Notes: a model not told the origin generated them from the sequence alone. 64,000 nt of DNA from Leptolyngbya subtilissima AS-A7 (GCF_039962255.1 NZ_JAMPKY010000001.1:310001-374000), one strand, 5' to 3'. Counted from the stretch's first letter, positions 27,107 through 36,583 are shown. Numbers and translations are program-made.

Positions 27107-27365
27107 AAGTGCCCTTGCCTGGGTGAGTTGGGCTGACGGTAATTGAACCGACAATAACAGATATGGGGGGCAGCACCCGATGCCAACGCTAACTACAGCA
27201 TGGTACAAACTATGCTCTGTTCCTAACCTTGTCAAGGGGCATTCGTGATTCGCAACTGAGGTGGCTTGGGTCGGCTACTCTGAACCGAGCTTCAGGCCGC
27301 CCTGAGTAGGACTAGGCAGTAGCTAATATTAGAAGAGATCTAGGATTTTGAGGATAGACCTGTAA

Positions 27366-28346
27366 ATGGCTGAAGCGGCTGGTTTGCCCGATCGCCAGGC
27401 GGTGATTGACCAGGCTCTAGCCCTGGGGTTTCACCTGGTGGGCATTGTGGCGGTGGGCCCTGAGCCGAGCCCCGCTGAAACCGCCGCCGTGGGTCACCTG
27501 CAAACCTGGCTCAACCAGGGCCACCAAGCCGATATGGACTGGATGGCAAACCCCCGACGGCAGGACATTCGTCAGGTACTGCCGGGGGCGCGATCGCTGA
27601 TTTGCTTAGCCCTCAACTACTACACTCCCCATCGCCATTCCCAAAATCCGAGCCACGGCAAAATCTCGCGCTACGCCTGGGGTCGCGATTATCACCGGGT
27701 GCTGCACAAGCGCCTCAAAGCTCTGGCCGACTGGCTGACGACCGCTGGGGAGGGGACGGTTCAGGTGCGCTACTACGCCGACACTGGCCCGGTGCAAGAC
27801 AAGGCTTGGACGCAGCAGGCGGGCCTGGGTTGGGTGGCCAAAAACGGTAACCTGATCACCCGCCAGTACGGTTCTTGGGTGTTTTTGGGGGAGCTGGTGA
27901 CGACCCTACCCCTGGCTCCAGACCAGCCCCACACTGCCCACTGCGGCACCTGCACCCGATGCTTAGAGGCCTGCCCCACCGGAGCGATTACCCAGCCCTA
28001 TGTGGTTGACGCCAACCGCTGCATTGCTTACCACACCATTGAGAATCGGGACGAAGCGCTGCCGGAGGCGATCGCACCTCACCTGCAAAACTGGGTGGCG
28101 GGCTGCGACATTTGCCAAGATGTCTGCCCCTGGAACCAGCGCTTTGCCCAGCCCACCACTGTCGACGAATTTCAGCCTCGGCCCGAGAACCTGGCCCCAA
28201 ATTTAGATGACTTAGCTAATCTATCAGAAGCGGATTGGGACAGCCGATTTCGGGCTTCGGCCCTGCGGCGCATTAAACCGGCCATGTGGCGACGCAATGC
28301 CCAAACCGCTCAGAAGTGGTCGAGTGACCCTAACGCTGACCCGTAA
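27366..28346 (+). CDS. queG: Epoxyqueuosine reductase
   Basis: 326-residue cobalamin-dependent enzyme making queuosine, the modified base at tRNA position 34, from epoxyqueuosine. Visible features are the substrate/cobalamin segment [21 protein letters not shown], containing the catalytic Asp, and two 4Fe-4S clusters: [16 protein letters not shown] (about 193-208) and [11 protein letters not shown] (about 247-257). The enzyme needs cobalamin, and cobalamin genes (cobD, cobH, cobL) occur elsewhere in the window. The ATG at 27366 lacks a strong ribosome site but fits the family N-terminus. Confidence 0.96.
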   Translation: MAEAAGLPDRQAVIDQALALGFHLVGIVAVGPEPSPAETAAVGHLQTWLNQGHQADMDWMANPRRQDIRQVLPGARSLICLALNYYTPHRHSQNPSHGKISRYAWGRDYHRVLHKRLKALADWLTTAGEGTVQVRYYADTGPVQDKAWTQQAGLGWVAKNGNLITRQYGSWVFLGELVTTLPLAPDQPHTAHCGTCTRCLEACPTGAITQPYVVDANRCIAYHTIENRDEALPEAIAPHLQNWVAGCDICQDVCPWNQRFAQPTTVDEFQPRPENLAPNLDDLANLSEADWDSRFRASALRRIKPAMWRRNAQTAQKWSSDPNADP

Positions 28347-28392
28347 CCAAAGTACACTCTTATATAATTCTGCTGTCTAACCTGCGAACGCC

Positions 28393-29274
28393 GTGCTAAA
28401 ACGCTCTCTCCTGCCCCTGCTCACCCTTTGTGGATTGCTTGGCGCTACCCTGCCGGCCCACTCCCAGGCTTTGACCCCCTATGTGCTGCCCCTCGACTAC
28501 GACCTGATGACTGAGCAGGGGCAGTTTCTCGCTAACGAGGCCCAGCAGCTGGCAGAGTTTCAGCAGTTTGGGCGAGCGCTCGCCCTGGCACAGCTGGCGG
28601 CGCAACTGGCTCCCAACGATGGTCAGGTCTTGGCCCTGCTGGGCGGTCTCTATCTGCAAAACAGCGAGGTCGATAAGGCGCTACCGCTGCTAGAAGAGGC
28701 CCGCACTCTACTGCCCGAGAACGCCCGGGTGCTGTTTGCCCTAGGCTCGGCCTACCTGCAGCAAGACAACCCTCAGTTGGCCTCCAGCTATCTAGAGCAG
28801 GGTTTGCAGATTGAGCCCAACAACCCCAGCGCTCTGTTTGACCTGGGCAACACTTACTTTAAGCTGGGTCAGTATCCCCAGGCGATCGCCCAGTTTGAGC
28901 AGTCGGTGGCGGCAGAACCCGACTTTTGGCCCTCAGTGAACAACATTGGTCTGGTGCTCTACGAGCAGGGCGAGGCGCAACGGGCCGTGGAGTACTGGCG
29001 CTCCAGCCTGGAGCTAGCGGGCAATGAGCCCGAGCCCAAGCTGGCGATCGCAGCGGCCCTGCACGCCCAGGAAAACTGCGGGGTAGCAGTCCTTAGAGCT
29101 AGCAGCGCCGCCTGCCAAGAGGCGCTACGCCTGGGCACCGAAGCCCTGGAGCAAGACAGCCGCTACGCCGACATCGAATTTTTGAAGACCAACCTCTGGG
29201 GCGATCGCTTGCTAACCTCTACCAGCGCGTTCTTTGAGGTGCCTGACATCAAAGCCCTGATTGCCGAACTGTAG
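28393..29274 (+). CDS. Exported TPR-repeat protein
   Basis: 293 residues from a GTG at 28393, 46 bases after queG. A signal peptide (residues 1-25; LLPLLTLCGLLGATLPAHSQA) is followed by four to five tetratricopeptide repeats (about 55-225), with consensus-like segments such as ALFDLGNTYFKLGQYPQAIAQFEQ. TPR arrays mediate protein-protein contacts; this one is probably periplasmic or lumenal. No catalytic domain is present. It ends at a perfect 9-bp inverted repeat shared with the convergent ppk2 gene. Confidence 0.85.
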   Translation: MLKRSLLPLLTLCGLLGATLPAHSQALTPYVLPLDYDLMTEQGQFLANEAQQLAEFQQFGRALALAQLAAQLAPNDGQVLALLGGLYLQNSEVDKALPLLEEARTLLPENARVLFALGSAYLQQDNPQLASSYLEQGLQIEPNNPSALFDLGNTYFKLGQYPQAIAQFEQSVAAEPDFWPSVNNIGLVLYEQGEAQRAVEYWRSSLELAGNEPEPKLAIAAALHAQENCGVAVLRASSAACQEALRLGTEALEQDSRYADIEFLKTNLWGDRLLTSTSAFFEVPDIKALIAEL

Positions 29275-29307
29275 CTACTGATGGCAGGTTGCCGACCGAT
29301 CAGTAGC
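29274..29307. terminator. Shared hairpin between convergent TPR gene and ppk2
   Basis: GCTACTGAT (29274-29282) and ATCAGTAGC (29299-29307) form a perfect 9-bp stem covering both stop codons. There is no long T-run on either side, so it may act as a weak bidirectional terminator or an mRNA 3'-end stabiliser. Confidence 0.45.
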
Positions 29308-30244
29308 GCTGGGGCACAAAAAACTGCTCGTTGATCGGGGGGCGCTCGTAGTCATCCGGCGCGCTGCGGCGTGGGGTTAGCTTGGGGGGCTCGGGGGTCA
29401 TATCGACGTAGTCGATCTTGCTGAGAATGTGGCTAATGCAGTTAAGCCGAGCCCGCTTTTTGTCGTCCGCTTCGACCGTAAACCAGGGCGCTTCGGGAAT
29501 GTTAGTGTGGGCAAACATGGCGTCTTTGGCCTGGGAATACTCGACCCAGCGATCGCGCGACTCCAGATCCATTGGGCTAAGCTTCCAGCGGCGGGCCGGG
29601 TCAGTAATGCGCGACTGAAATCGCCGCTCTTGCTCGTCATCGCTGACCGAAAACCAATACTTCAGCAGAATGATGCCCGATCGCACTAGCATGCGCTCGA
29701 ACTCAGGGCAGGTGTGCAGAAACTCGTCGTACTGGGCGGCGGTGCAGAAGCCCATCACATGCTCAACCCCGGCCCGGTTGTACCAGCTGCGGTCAAAGCA
29801 GACAATTTCGCCGGCGGCGGGCAGGTGAGCCACGTAGCGCTGAAAGTACCACTCGGTTTTTTCGCGATCGCTCGGTGTTCCCAGGGCCACCACCCGGCAG
29901 CCGCGTGGGTTGAGCGGCTCGGTGAGACGCTTAATGGTGCCACCCTTGCCCGCCGCATCGCGCCCCTCAAACAAAATGACGATGCGGGTGCCGGTGTGCT
30001 TGACCCAGTACTGCATTTTCACCAGCTCCACTTGAAGGTGAGCCAGCTCTTTCTCATAGAATTTGCTGGTTAGCTTCGAGCTGCCTTCCGACTCAGAGAT
30101 GAAGTGAAAGACAGGTGGCTCCAAGCCTTTGGCACGATCTTTTTTGCGCTGCTGCTTGGCCTTCTTTTTGGCTTTTTTCGTCTTTTTGGAGGAGTTAGAG
30201 TCCTCGGTGGTTCCGAGGTCGGCTGAGGCTTTGCGATCGCCCAT
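29300..30244 (-). CDS. ppk2: Polyphosphate kinase 2, one-domain type
   Basis: 314-residue PPK2 that transfers phosphate between polyphosphate and nucleotides. The Walker A motif is EGRDAAGKGGTIKR, Walker B is CFDRSWYNRAGVE, and the lid Arg/Lys region is YWFSVSDDEQERRFQSR. One PPK2 domain is present (about 65-280). The N-terminal 40 residues are unusually Lys-rich (SKKTKKAKKKAKQQRKK), possibly a polyphosphate- or nucleic-acid-binding extension (inference). Direction of catalysis and NDP/NMP preference cannot be read safely. It lies 38 bases downstream of alaS and may be read through from it. Confidence 0.94.
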   Translation of the reverse strand: MGDRKASADLGTTEDSNSSKKTKKAKKKAKQQRKKDRAKGLEPPVFHFISESEGSSKLTSKFYEKELAHLQVELVKMQYWVKHTGTRIVILFEGRDAAGKGGTIKRLTEPLNPRGCRVVALGTPSDREKTEWYFQRYVAHLPAAGEIVCFDRSWYNRAGVEHVMGFCTAAQYDEFLHTCPEFERMLVRSGIILLKYWFSVSDDEQERRFQSRITDPARRWKLSPMDLESRDRWVEYSQAKDAMFAHTNIPEAPWFTVEADDKKRARLNCISHILSKIDYVDMTPEPPKLTPRRSAPDDYERPPINEQFFVPQRY

Positions 30245-30282
30245 GGGTGTTGCCCTAATAGACTGTCGCTATGAGCTTAACG

Positions 30283-32934
30283 TTAGACCAACGTCTCTAG
30301 CAGCTGTGCCTTAGCACTTGCCAACGCCTCCGGCAGCTTGCTGGCATCGCGCCCGCCCGCTTGGGCCAGATTGGGCCGCCCGCCACCGCCGCCGCCAGTG
30401 AGCTTGGCGATGCCGCCGATGAACTTGCCCGCTTGGAGCTTTTGCTCAATCACTTCTGAGCTGAAAGCGGCAACCAGGCTAACTTTCTCGGGTTCGGGCA
30501 CGGAGCCCAGCACCACAGCCCCAGCTCCCAGCTTTTGCAGCAGGCGCTCGGCGGCGGTTTTGAGGGCTTCGGCGCTGACCCCTTCAAGCTCAGCCACGAT
30601 GACTTTGAGAGAGCCCACGGCTTCGGCACTATCGAGCAGCTGGTCAGACTTCAGCACCGCCAGTTCAGACTTCAGTGCCTCTAGCTCTTTTTGGGCGGTC
30701 TTGAGGTCGGTTTGCAGGGTGGTGACGCGATCGCTCAGCTCCTCGGGCTTGGCTTTAAAGCGATCGCTCAGATCCCGCACCACGGCATCGCGCACGTTCA
30801 GATACTCCAGCACAGCGGGGCCAGCGACGGCCTCAATGCGGCGGGTGCCAGAGGCCACCCCGGTCTCAGAGATAATTTTGAACAGGCCAATTTCAGCGGT
30901 GTTGCTGACGTGGGTGCCGCCGCACAGCTCCATCGACACGCCTGGGAAGTCGATCACCCGCACCTCAGCGCTGTACTTTTCGCCAAACATGGCGATCGCG
31001 CCCTTGGCCTTGGCCTCTTCCAGCGCCATCACGGTGATCTCACCCTGGTGGCCTTCGGCGATCCAGCTATTCACCTGTTCTTCGACCTGCTGCATCTCGT
31101 CAGCCGTCAGGGCGCGGGGGCAGTTGAAGTCAAACCGCAGGCGATCGAAGGCGACCAGGGAACCGGCCTGGGAAATATCGGGGTCGACCAGCTTTTTCAG
31201 CGCCGCTTGTAGCAGGTGGGTAGCGGTGTGGTTGGCCTGGGCACGACGACGGCAGGCGCGATCGATTTGGGCCGTGACCTGATCGCCCACGGCCAGCGCA
31301 CCCCGCTCGACTCGGCCAAAGTGAACGAAGAAGTCGCCGTCTTTTTTGACGTCGTGGACGCGAATCAGCAGGTCATCGCCCGACAGGTAGCCGCGATCGC
31401 CCACCTGACCGCCCGACTCCGCGTAGAACGGCGTCTGGTTCAGCACCACCTGCCCTTCCTGCCCCGCCTCAATGCGATCCACCGACTTCCCGCCGACCAG
31501 TAGTGCTTCTACTTTGCTGGCGCTGGTGGTGTCTTTGTAGCCCAAAAACTCCGTTGAGTGAATGTGTTCAGCTAGGCTGTCGAGGCTGCCCTGCACCGTC
31601 AGGTCAATGGTTTCGTGGGCATCCTTCGAGCGCTGGCGCTGCTCTTCCATTGCCGTTTCGAACCCGGCGGCGTCTACCGTCAGGCCCTGCTCTTCGGCAA
31701 TTTCTTGAGTCAGCTCTAGGGGGAAGCCGTAGGTGTCGTAGAGCACAAAGGCATCGGTGCCCGAAATTTGCTGGGTCTGCGACTGGCTCTCGCGCTTGAG
31801 AATGTCGGTCAGCAGCTTTTCGCCCCGCTCCAGGGTTTCGAGAAAGCGGGATTCTTCGCGGTCGAGTTCGGCTTTGATCTGGACGTCGCGCTGCCGGGTG
31901 TTGGGGAAGGGCGTTTCTGCTAGGACGATCGCCGCCTCGGCCACCTTGCTAATGAACGCGCCCTCAATGCCAATCAGCCGTCCGTGGCGCACCACCCGAC
32001 GAATCAGCCGTCGCAGAATGTAGCCTCGACCCACATTAGAGGCGGTAATGCCGTCGGCGATCATGTGGACGACAGCCCGCACGTGGTCGCCGATTACCTT
32101 GAGGGAGACCTTGGTTTTCTCGTCAGATTTTCCGTAGTCCAAACCGGCCAGCCCCGCCGCCGCGTCGATGATTGGCAAGATCAGGTCGGTTTCGTAGTTG
32201 TTGGGCACCTGTTGCAAAATCTGGGCCATGCGCTCTAGGCCCAGGCCGGTGTCAATGTTTTGGTTTTGCAGCGGCGTCAGGTTGCCCTCGGCATCCCGGT
32301 TGTACTGCATAAACACCAGGTTGTAGAACTCGATGAAGCGCGAGTCGTCCTCCAGGTCGATGTGGTCGTCGCCCAGCTCGGGGTGGAAGTCGTAGTAAAT
32401 TTCCGAGCAGGGACCGCAGGGACCGGTGGGGCCAGAGGTCCAGAAGTTGTCGGCCTCATCCATGCGCTGGATGCGGTGGGCGGGGATGCCGATCTGGTTA
32501 CGCCAGATGGCAAAGGCGTCGTCGTCTTCGCGAAAGACGCTCACTATCAGGCGCTCGGCAGGCAGTTTGAAAACTTCTGTAGATAGTTCCCAAGCCCAGG
32601 CGATCGCCTGCTCCTTGAAGTAGTCGCCAAAGCTAAAGTTGCCCAGCATCTCAAAGAAGGTGTGATGGCGCGCCGTGCGGCCCACGTTCTCAATGTCGTT
32701 GGTGCGAATGCACTTTTGTGAGGTGGTGGCGCGATCGACATCCGCCGGGCGCTGACCGAGGAAGATCGGCTTGAAGGGCAGCATGCCGGCAATGGTGAGC
32801 AGCACCGTGGGGTCTTCGGGCACCAGGGATGCGCTCGGTTTAATGGCGTGCCCCCGCGCCGCATAAAACTCCAGAAACGTCTGGCGAATCTCTGCGCCGG
32901 TCATCGTAGTGGAAGAGGTGGGGGACTTTGCCAT
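30283..32934 (-). CDS. alaS: Alanyl-tRNA synthetase
   Basis: 883-residue class II synthetase charging tRNA-Ala. The order is aminoacylation core (1-245; [17 protein letters not shown], and [18 protein letters not shown]), tRNA-recognition domain, editing domain with HTATHLL and CGGTHVSNT zinc ligands, and C-Ala domain with the Gly-rich [17 protein letters not shown] near the C-terminus. The length is normal for a bacterial enzyme. A purine-rich GGGTGGATGGGTA tract lies just upstream of the start (32940-32980). Confidence 0.98.
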   Translation of the reverse strand: MAKSPTSSTTMTGAEIRQTFLEFYAARGHAIKPSASLVPEDPTVLLTIAGMLPFKPIFLGQRPADVDRATTSQKCIRTNDIENVGRTARHHTFFEMLGNFSFGDYFKEQAIAWAWELSTEVFKLPAERLIVSVFREDDDAFAIWRNQIGIPAHRIQRMDEADNFWTSGPTGPCGPCSEIYYDFHPELGDDHIDLEDDSRFIEFYNLVFMQYNRDAEGNLTPLQNQNIDTGLGLERMAQILQQVPNNYETDLILPIIDAAAGLAGLDYGKSDEKTKVSLKVIGDHVRAVVHMIADGITASNVGRGYILRRLIRRVVRHGRLIGIEGAFISKVAEAAIVLAETPFPNTRQRDVQIKAELDREESRFLETLERGEKLLTDILKRESQSQTQQISGTDAFVLYDTYGFPLELTQEIAEEQGLTVDAAGFETAMEEQRQRSKDAHETIDLTVQGSLDSLAEHIHSTEFLGYKDTTSASKVEALLVGGKSVDRIEAGQEGQVVLNQTPFYAESGGQVGDRGYLSGDDLLIRVHDVKKDGDFFVHFGRVERGALAVGDQVTAQIDRACRRRAQANHTATHLLQAALKKLVDPDISQAGSLVAFDRLRFDFNCPRALTADEMQQVEEQVNSWIAEGHQGEITVMALEEAKAKGAIAMFGEKYSAEVRVIDFPGVSMELCGGTHVSNTAEIGLFKIISETGVASGTRRIEAVAGPAVLEYLNVRDAVVRDLSDRFKAKPEELSDRVTTLQTDLKTAQKELEALKSELAVLKSDQLLDSAEAVGSLKVIVAELEGVSAEALKTAAERLLQKLGAGAVVLGSVPEPEKVSLVAAFSSEVIEQKLQAGKFIGGIAKLTGGGGGGRPNLAQAGGRDASKLPEALASAKAQLLETLV

Positions 32935-33273
32935 GGAACGGGGGAAGGGGTGGATGGGTAAGGGGGTGGATGGGTAGGCGAGTCAGGGAAGCAACCGTAG
33001 GGTGCATCCGCAACGCGATGCACGGCCCTGGGAGCTTATAAATATCCCAAACTTCTATTTTGACCGATGATTGCAGATTGCGAAGCTAACTGGGTCAGAT
33101 ATTTGTGCAGAAGGGCGCGATCGCATCAATCTCGGTATCGGTGGGCCTCAGTCGAGTGGGCTGAGGGCGCATTTCGAGACAGCGGTTGCGATCGGCAGGG
33201 CGTGAGGGGTACAGGGTTAGAGCAAACGCCCTATGCGAAAATCTTGGCGTGATCAACCTACAGACCAGGGACT
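32935..33273. other. Divergent intergenic region, alaS / acylphosphatase
   Basis: 339 bases without a supported gene. The alaS side has a short tandem GGGTGGATGGGTA(A/G)GG repeat (about 32947-32980). The rest holds the divergent promoters. The last 40 bases before the acylphosphatase ATG include AGACCAGGGAC, a weak ribosome site. Confidence 0.5.
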
Positions 33274-33546
33274 ATGGAACAAATTCGAGCGGTGATTCAT
33301 GGGACTGTGCAGGGCGTTGGGTTTCGCTATCACACCTGCCAGACAGCCCAAGAGCTGAAGGTTAAGGGCTTTGTACGCAACCAGCCAGATGGCACCGTTG
33401 AAATTGTGGCAATGGGTACTAGCGACCAGCTAAAGGCCCTATTGCACTGGGCACATCAAGGACCAGTGGGTGCCCGAGTTACCGGGGTAGAGATTGAACC
33501 TTATACAGGATCAGCTCATTTCGATGGGTTCACCATTGAGCGCTAG
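33274..33546 (+). CDS. acyP: Acylphosphatase
   Basis: 90-residue acylphosphatase that hydrolyses carboxyl-phosphate bonds such as acetyl phosphate or 1,3-bisphosphoglycerate. The catalytic loop GTVQGVGFRYHT contains the conserved Arg, and the catalytic Asn lies in GFVRNQPDGTVEI. The length is exactly that of the family. A rodA-like gene fragment follows 28 bases after the stop. Confidence 0.96.
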   Translation: MEQIRAVIHGTVQGVGFRYHTCQTAQELKVKGFVRNQPDGTVEIVAMGTSDQLKALLHWAHQGPVGARVTGVEIEPYTGSAHFDGFTIER

Positions 33547-33573
33547 CCGCTGTGTCTAATGTAATGAATCAAA

Positions 33574-33670
33574 AGCAGCGCCGATCGCCCGTAGCTCCAG
33601 CCACAGCAGCGGAATGCCTGTAATGTAAGCCAGGCCAATAGTTATAACAATGTTGAGCATCACCTGAAAC
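33574..33670 (-). pseudogene. rodA-like gene fragment
   Basis: This 97-base segment aligns with 36812-36907, inside the intact rodA, with about 16 mismatches and one inserted base (roughly 83 percent identity by eye). On the minus strand it reads QVMLNIVITIGLAYITGIPL, matching the RodA segment QVVVNIGMTIGLAPITGIPL. The inserted base then shifts the frame before the WLSYG motif. No further similarity is visible on either side. It is a remnant of a second FtsW/RodA-family gene or a local duplication. Confidence 0.75.
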
Positions 33671-34005
33671 TGTGTAGCTGATGGCAGTAGTTGACGGTCT
33701 GTCAGCTACGGGTCGCTCTCTAAACCTGCGTCAAAGCGATCGCCGCCTCTCCACCCGCGCGATTTACCCCTGAAGATTTTTTTATCTACCTCCATAGTTT
33801 CATCAAGGTCGCTATCCATCTTGGTAGGGTGACAGTGAATTCAAACGGTAGCAAAGAGCAGTTAGAAACCCCTTACTTAGACCTTTGTATCGTTTCGCTC
33901 TTGAGGTGGGAAAAAGTTAGTTTTGTTTCGAATTCATAACAATTACTGACACCATCATCAATCAAAAGCATCACTCAAAAATCATCAATAAAATCAGGAG
34001 TCTTT
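33671..34005 (+). promoter_or_regulatory. Leader region of the glycine-zipper operon
   Basis: About 335 bases. It begins with an 8-bp inverted repeat, GTAGCTGA (about 33674-33681) with TCAGCTAC (about 33702-33709). The last 100 bases are AT-rich with repeated ATCA-type words and end in AGGAGTCTTT before the ATG, a good ribosome site. I cannot fix a promoter with confidence. The length suggests a regulated or long 5' leader. Confidence 0.4.
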
Positions 34006-35088
34006 ATGAATAGCGATCGACAAGTCATAATCCAAAATCAGACTGATGCTGAGTCCGTCAGCCCTGCGACAAGTTTTTCACCCACCGTCAAGGTTCACGG
34101 TGAAGTGCCCCCAACCAACGTCTATGAGGTAGAGGCTAAGCCCGCGATCGACACCGAAGTCAAAACCGAAGTGAAACCAGAGCAGAGCCCACCCCAACCA
34201 ACCCAGGAGAGTCAGTCTAACCCAACGCTGACCCGGTTATTGGTTGGTGGCCTAGTAGGCGGAACCCTAGGCACACTGGCTGCTGCTTTGGCCAATCGCA
34301 AAACCTCTAAGGGCTTTGACCACAGTGCCCAAGGGGTAAGCCGCGCCTTTAAAACCATTGGTCAGGGCCTGAGTCAGGCCGCCCAAGGAGTCGGTGATGC
34401 CGCCAGGAGCGTGGGTGAGGGTGCGACCTATGCCGTAGTGGGCTCGGCCCAAGACGCTGCCCAGAGCATCACGACAGGCACCCAACAGGTGAAATCGACC
34501 ACTGCCGACGTAGTCCATACCACGACGGAGAAGGTGAACCAAACGGTTAAAGGCGCAACAGCGGGCATCACTGAAGCGGCTCAACAAGTAAAGACCACCG
34601 CGGCTGAAGCTGTTCACTCTACGACTGAGCAGCTCAACCACACTGTGAAGGACACTGCTGAGGGCATCACTGAAGGGGCTCAACAAGCAAAGACCACTGC
34701 GGCTGAAGCCGTTCAACCTACGACCGAGCAGATTAACCAAACTGTTAAGGACATTGCTGAGGGCACTCAACGCTCGGCGTCTGACGATTCAACAGTTGAA
34801 CAACCCGTTTTAGTGGGTAATCAAGCCGTCATGGGTTCCACCTCAGAGATGGCTGATATTTTAGCGGTTGATGAACCTGCTTCAGAAATGAGTGATGTAT
34901 TAGATGTCATTGATGCAGAGACTGTCAATCTTGACGACTGGAAATCAGAGGCTGAAATTCAAAGCGGTGTAGACGATTCCACCTCAGCCAACAAATTTGT
35001 TCAAGAAGAAATTACGATTTCTCCCCAGCCCTCTGCCTCTCTAGGGTTTGAGGCTACCCGCCCCAATGAGAAGCCAAGGAGAAAATAA
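34006..35088 (+). CDS. Glycine-zipper, LEA-like repeat protein
   Basis: 360 residues, family not recognised. Residues 1-75 are polar and disordered. Residues 77-97 (RLLVGGLVGGTLGTLAAAL) are a glycine-zipper hydrophobic segment. Residues 100-260 are a long Ala/Thr/Gln/Val-rich amphipathic helix region; its last part is a tandem 33-residue repeat (about 173-257; TTEQ(L/I)NxTVKDxAEGIT...QQxKTTAAEAV). The C-terminal 100 residues are acidic and disordered. The 11-residue periodicity (3 x 11) recalls LEA group 3 and apolipoprotein-like helices that fold on membranes. Its TAA overlaps the next ATG (TAATG), so the next protein is co-translated. A membrane- or stress-protective role is inference only. 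Confidence 0.75.
   Translation: MNSDRQVIIQNQTDAESVSPATSFSPTVKVHGEVPPTNVYEVEAKPAIDTEVKTEVKPEQSPPQPTQESQSNPTLTRLLVGGLVGGTLGTLAAALANRKTSKGFDHSAQGVSRAFKTIGQGLSQAAQGVGDAARSVGEGATYAVVGSAQDAAQSITTGTQQVKSTTADVVHTTTEKVNQTVKGATAGITEAAQQVKTTAAEAVHSTTEQLNHTVKDTAEGITEGAQQAKTTAAEAVQPTTEQINQTVKDIAEGTQRSASDDSTVEQPVLVGNQAVMGSTSEMADILAVDEPASEMSDVLDVIDAETVNLDDWKSEAEIQSGVDDSTSANKFVQEEITISPQPSASLGFEATRPNEKPRRK
34522..34776 (+). repeat. 99-base tandem repeat inside the LEA-like gene
   Basis: Units begin at 34522, 34621 and 34720, each starting ACGAC(G/T/C)GAG, exactly 99 bases apart. The third unit is partial. A degenerate half-unit (ITTGTQQVKSTTADVV at protein level) precedes the first. The copies differ mainly at third positions and a few coding sites, so the array grew by duplication under protein-level selection. 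Confidence 0.85.
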
Positions 35089-35648
35089 TGTCTACACCTA
35101 ACGACGAAACCGTCACCACTAGGAATAGGAATCAGATTTCCCCAACGGTCGAGGATGAGTCTTATTCCTCTGAGCGAAACGTCGGTCCTAACAGTCAGGC
35201 GTTTACTAAGGTGGCCATTGGGGCTTTGATAGGGGCCACCCTAGGAGGTATTGCCGGCGCCTTGACCAACAGAGGCATTGTCGATCGCATCAACACCTCT
35301 GTGCGGGGAGTTGGCAATACCGTCAGAAAAACGACTGCTGGAATTGACGAAACTGTTAAAGGCGTGGGCGATGCGGTCCAAAGCGTTGCGGTTGGGGTCA
35401 ATACGACCGCCAAGGAGATCAACGAAGCGGTGCGAGAAACGGCTGAGGGTATTAGCGGAACTGTAAAAAGTACCGTTCATACTGTGCAAAACACCGCTGA
35501 TGAGGTTCAGGAGACGGTTGGCAGTACGGTGAACACCGTTAAGAGCGTAGTGGAGGAAACCACTGCGTCTGCCAACCCAGCACTGGATACAGAGCAAGCA
35601 ACGCTCTATAAGCTAGTTCCTGTTACTGGCAACAAACCCAATGCCTAA
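35088..35648 (+). CDS. Second glycine-zipper amphipathic-helix protein
   Basis: 186 residues, a shorter relative of the preceding protein. It has a disordered N-terminus (1-38), a glycine zipper (41-62; KVAIGALIGATLGGIAGAL), then 100 residues of V/T/A-rich heptad- or 11-mer-like helix (RINTSVRGVGNTVRKTTAG...). The 33-residue repeat is not obvious here, but the TVK and AEGI words recur. It is translated from TAATG, overlapping the previous stop by one base, with AAGGAGAAA as ribosome site. Shared architecture and overlap suggest two subunits of one complex. The YtxH-like and gas-vesicle accessory proteins have a comparable layout, but no gvp gene is present. Confidence 0.72.
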   Translation: MSTPNDETVTTRNRNQISPTVEDESYSSERNVGPNSQAFTKVAIGALIGATLGGIAGALTNRGIVDRINTSVRGVGNTVRKTTAGIDETVKGVGDAVQSVAVGVNTTAKEINEAVRETAEGISGTVKSTVHTVQNTADEVQETVGSTVNTVKSVVEETTASANPALDTEQATLYKLVPVTGNKPNA

Positions 35649-35704
35649 CTTCGAGCAACAAAGGGCACCCCAATGAACCCTATCGGCACGGCAGGACGTC
35701 GATT

Positions 35705-36583
35705 ATGAGCTGGCTATCTCGACTGTTGATCAGAAAAAAAGTGCCAATCTGTCAGCCGACGGCAGCCTCGCCGGTTTCCCCAAGCCCACCACCGGAGTCG
35801 ATGGCTCAGGTGGTGGTTGAGGAAACCATTATGGCGGTGGCGAAATGGTTGATCAGCCTGGCAAATCGCACCTTCGAAACGCAAGCAACCTCGCCAAAAC
35901 CAGAGCCTCCCCCGCCGGCCGACCCAGCTGAGGAGCAGGTGGCCAGTGCCGAGGCTCCACCACTGGAAGAGACCAACCAAGCGAGTGTGGTAGACCAGCT
36001 GCTGGCAAAGTTTAGCGTTTTGATTGAGGAAGCTTGCGATCGCACCCAGTCAATTGCCCTGCTTGAAAGCCGCCTTCAGGAGCTTGAATCTGCTCGGCAA
36101 GGCACTCCAGATTGGCAAGACTCTATTCAACTTCTCAATCAGGCGGTGGTCAAACTTGATGGCCGCCTCAGCCAAGTAGAAAAGATATTGCAACAGGTTG
36201 ACCTGGGCACGATCTCGGAGACCTTAGCGATCTCTTTGGAAAACGAATCCCACCTTCAGCAGTGGGCACAAACCTCGACCCAGCAAATTGCTGAGTTTAG
36301 CGTTCGCTTAAACACTGTCGAAACCGCTGCTGAAACAACCGAGGAGCAGCACCGCGCCAATCTGCATAAAATCTTTCAGGTAATTCAACCTACCATCCAA
36401 CAAACAACGGCTCTTGAAGGGCGTGTTTCCTATTTGGAGAAAGTAGTCACTCAATTGAGACTGGTGCCTAAGTTCGTAGAGAGCAACCACCGCTCCATTA
36501 CTACCCTGCAAAATCACCTTAAGCAGGTTGAGAGCAACTCAGTTTCAATCGGAAACGGGAACGGTGGCCAAAAAGGACTGTAG
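35705..36583 (+). CDS. Coiled-coil protein of the glycine-zipper operon
   Basis: 292 residues, family not recognised. The N-terminus starts with a short amphipathic basic segment (MSWLSRLLIRKK), then a Pro-rich linker, a helix around residues 33-55 (VVVEETIMAVAKWLISLANR), an acidic Pro/Ala linker, and a long coiled coil from about residue 95 to 280 (several heptad blocks, for example QLLNQAVVKLDGRLSQVEKI). The C-terminal tail is Gly/Asn-rich (SIGNGNGGQKGL). It lies 56 bases after the second glycine-zipper gene on the same strand, so it is probably in the same transcript. It could act as a scaffold or tether for the two helical proteins (inference). Confidence 0.7.
   Translation: MSWLSRLLIRKKVPICQPTAASPVSPSPPPESMAQVVVEETIMAVAKWLISLANRTFETQATSPKPEPPPPADPAEEQVASAEAPPLEETNQASVVDQLLAKFSVLIEEACDRTQSIALLESRLQELESARQGTPDWQDSIQLLNQAVVKLDGRLSQVEKILQQVDLGTISETLAISLENESHLQQWAQTSTQQIAEFSVRLNTVETAAETTEEQHRANLHKIFQVIQPTIQQTTALEGRVSYLEKVVTQLRLVPKFVESNHRSITTLQNHLKQVESNSVSIGNGNGGQKGL

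Noticed and set aside
30338-31282. 314-codon open frame antisense to alaS
   Set aside because: It is a Ser/Arg-rich by-product of the GC-rich alaS codons, with no domain or ribosome site; alaS itself is complete.
34522-34776. 99-base repeats considered as a CRISPR or iteron array
   Set aside because: The repeats are contiguous, in frame and coding, with no unique spacers.
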